Notes under the pieces: generated by a model
Database searches by the model: none
The model's input: only the letters and a program-made list of their open reading frames with translations
What the model was told of the DNA's origin: nothing
Assembly: GCA_023255095.1 (NCBI GenBank)
Contig: JALRJJ010000044.1
Location: forward strand, 1-5,929
Reading direction: 5' to 3'
Length of the DNA: 5,929 bases
Source: a bacterium
Lineage (GTDB): Bacteria; Fidelibacterota; Marinisomatia; Marinisomatales; Marinisomataceae
Position numbers and translations under genes: made by a program
Shown: positions 4,481-5,929 of the stretch, in pieces
How positions within the stretch are numbered: position 1 is the stretch's first letter
Layout: the number at the start of each line of letters is the position of its first letter

Positions 4481-5929
4481 TTGAAAAATAAGATTAATAA
4501 AAGACATAACTTTGAGAAAATAAAATCTATTGAAGATTTACCAAATCTGCTCGATTTGCAGATTGAATCTTTCAAAGATTTTTTACAAGAAGATACTACT
4601 CCTGCTAAACGTGATATGTTTGGATTGCATGAAGCTTTCTCAACCATATTTCCTTTACAGGATACTCATGAAAATTATACGCTTGAGTACAACAATTATC
4701 ATATTGGGAAACCTCGTTACACTCCTAGAGAATGTGCAGACAGAGGTATTACTTATAGTGTATCTATTGATGTCGATTTAACGCTCAAAATCACAGATGA
4801 GAAAGATAAAAAGAAATTTTCTCAAATTATTCCACAAACAGTCTATTTTGGAAATATTCCATATATGACTGATAAAGGTACTTTTATTATTAATGGAGCT
4901 GAAAGAACTGTTGTAACCCAGCTTCAAAGGTCCCCAGGTGCATTCTTTGATCATAAACTTCATCCTAATGGTGCTAAATTATATAATGCAAGAATAATTC
5001 CAATAAGAGGTTCTTGGATTGATTTTACTACTGATATCAATGATGTCCTTTTTACCATTGTTGATAGAAAAAGAAAGTTCCCTTCAACCATATTGTTGAG
5101 AGCTCTAGGGTATAGTTCTGATAAAAATTTATTCGACGCATTTGGTTTAACATTAGAAATCAATCCTGTGAAAATTGATGAATCAGAATTAACTAATTAT
5201 GTCATTATTGAAGATATTATTGACACGAATAGTGGAGAATTATTTGCTGAATCTGGCACTCCATTAAATGAATCTATAATTAAGTTATTCAAAAAAAATA
5301 AAGTTAAAACCATTTCTGTAGTTGATATCAAAAACAGTATAGATAGTATGATGTTATATAATACTATTTTGAAGGATCCAACAAAAAATACTGAAGATGC
5401 TTTATTGAGGTTGTATGTTTTACTTCGAGGTACCGATGCACCAAGTATTGAAGCGGCAGAAAAATTTATTAATCGTCTATTCTTTTTTCCGAAGAAATAC
5501 GATTTAGGAGCAGTTGGTAGATACAGATTAGATAAACAATTTAATTTGGATAACTCTGGAAATGAAAATGTTTTAACGCTTGATGACTTTTTAACCACCA
5601 TCAAATATTTAATATTAATGAGAAAAGGCTTGAAAGCTCCAGATGATATTGATCATTTAGGTAATAGAAGAGTAAGAACTGTTGGGGAGCAACTTAAAGT
5701 TCAATTTAATTCTGCATTAGCAAGAATGGTGAGAACCGTTTATGAAAGAATGAATTTAAGAGAGTCTGAGACAATCACTCCACAAGATCTTATAAATTCG
5801 AGATTAGTTACAACTGTTATTAATACTTTCTTCGGAACTAGTCAGCTTTCTCAATTTGGAGATCAAACTAATCCGTTGGCTGAAATTACTCACAAAAGAA
5901 GAATTTCTTCACTGGGTCCTGGAGGTCTT
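4481..5929 (+). CDS. rpoB: DNA-directed RNA polymerase beta subunit, 3' end missing
   Basis: This is the N-terminal 483 residues of RpoB, the beta subunit that forms one side of the RNA polymerase active cleft; the full protein is typically around 1,200-1,300 residues. The reading frame is open to the window edge. Family segments include GNIPYMTDKGTFIINGAERT near residues 126-145, QLQRSPGAFF (147-156), LYNARIIPIRGSWIDF in the first lobe, and RLFFFPKKYDLGAVGRYR ahead of the fork region. The rifampicin region spans 452-483. Here Gln458, Phe459, Asp461, His471, Arg474 and Ser476 match E. coli Gln513, Phe514, Asp516, His526, Arg529 and Ser531. Gly460 stands where E. coli has Met515. The numbering offset of 55 against E. 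coli reflects mainly a shorter lobe-2 region. The start is TTG, supported by GGAGG and the upstream stop. Confidence 0.98.
   Translation, partial: MKNKINKRHNFEKIKSIEDLPNLLDLQIESFKDFLQEDTTPAKRDMFGLHEAFSTIFPLQDTHENYTLEYNNYHIGKPRYTPRECADRGITYSVSIDVDLTLKITDEKDKKKFSQIIPQTVYFGNIPYMTDKGTFIINGAERTVVTQLQRSPGAFFDHKLHPNGAKLYNARIIPIRGSWIDFTTDINDVLFTIVDRKRKFPSTILLRALGYSSDKNLFDAFGLTLEINPVKIDESELTNYVIIEDIIDTNSGELFAESGTPLNESIIKLFKKNKVKTISVVDIKNSIDSMMLYNTILKDPTKNTEDALLRLYVLLRGTDAPSIEAAEKFINRLFFFPKKYDLGAVGRYRLDKQFNLDNSGNENVLTLDDFLTTIKYLILMRKGLKAPDDIDHLGNRRVRTVGEQLKVQFNSALARMVRTVYERMNLRESETITPQDLINSRLVTTVINTFFGTSQLSQFGDQTNPLAEITHKRRISSLGPGGL

Noticed and set aside
4456..5604. Minus-strand frames and the + frame 4530-4781 within rpoB
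   Set aside because: They overlap a fully conserved rpoB reading frame in other frames and look like random Leu/Ser/Ile-rich translations.
1..5929. Search for mobile elements, CRISPR, defence systems or novel gene cassettes
   Set aside because: Apart from short gaps, every stretch belongs to a recognised housekeeping gene. There are no long repeats, terminal inverted repeats or unknown frames, and the largest gap is 39 bases.

Overview
The window is a conserved housekeeping stretch of a bacterial chromosome, AT-rich and very tightly packed, with all genes on the + strand. It starts inside a tRNA-Tyr gene and ends inside rpoB. The order is tRNA-Tyr(partial) - tRNA-Gly(TCC) - tRNA-Thr(GGT) - tuf - rpmG - tRNA-Trp(CCA) - secE - nusG - rplK - rplA - rplJ - rplL - rpoB(partial). 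I see no mobile element, CRISPR array, toxin, defence gene or gene of unknown function.

Likely source: the EF-Tu and RpoB sequences most resemble the Fibrobacterota-Chlorobiota-Bacteroidota (FCB) side of the bacterial tree. Clear Shine-Dalgarno (SD) motifs before tuf, secE and rpoB, and rpmG lying directly behind tuf, argue against a typical Bacteroidota genome. An AT-rich, streamlined marine FCB relative (for example SAR406/Marinimicrobia) would fit, but this is an inference from remembered family features and not from a search. TGA stops and a CCA-anticodon tRNA-Trp fit the standard bacterial code.

Region 1-228 is a tRNA cluster with spacers of 9-10 bases. The tRNAs do not encode CCA, and the tRNA-Gly has two mispaired positions in its acceptor stem. 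Region 229-1620 carries tuf (EF-Tu) and rpmG (L33), overlapping by one base. At 1630-1702 a tRNA-Trp sits inside the protein-coding operon. Region 1717-2429 is secE-nusG, overlapping by four bases. Region 2431-4441 encodes ribosomal proteins L11, L1, L10 and L7/L12. From 4481 to the end is the first 483 codons of rpoB, with a TTG start, cut by the window edge inside the rifampicin-binding region.

The products work together: aminoacyl-tRNAs are delivered by EF-Tu to the GTPase centre formed by L11 and the L10-L7/L12 stalk. NusG couples RNA polymerase (RpoB) to the ribosome, and SecE is part of the protein-export channel. The longest stretch without an annotated gene is 39 bases (4442-4480), so there is little space for independent promoters, terminators or the leader controls known from E. 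coli between these genes.

The window is ordinary in content. The points deserving a second look are the mispaired tRNA-Gly, a uniform CA after all four tRNA discriminator bases, the lack of intergenic space for the E. coli-type L1 and L10 leader controls and the rplL-rpoB attenuator, and a glycine in RpoB where E. coli has Met515.
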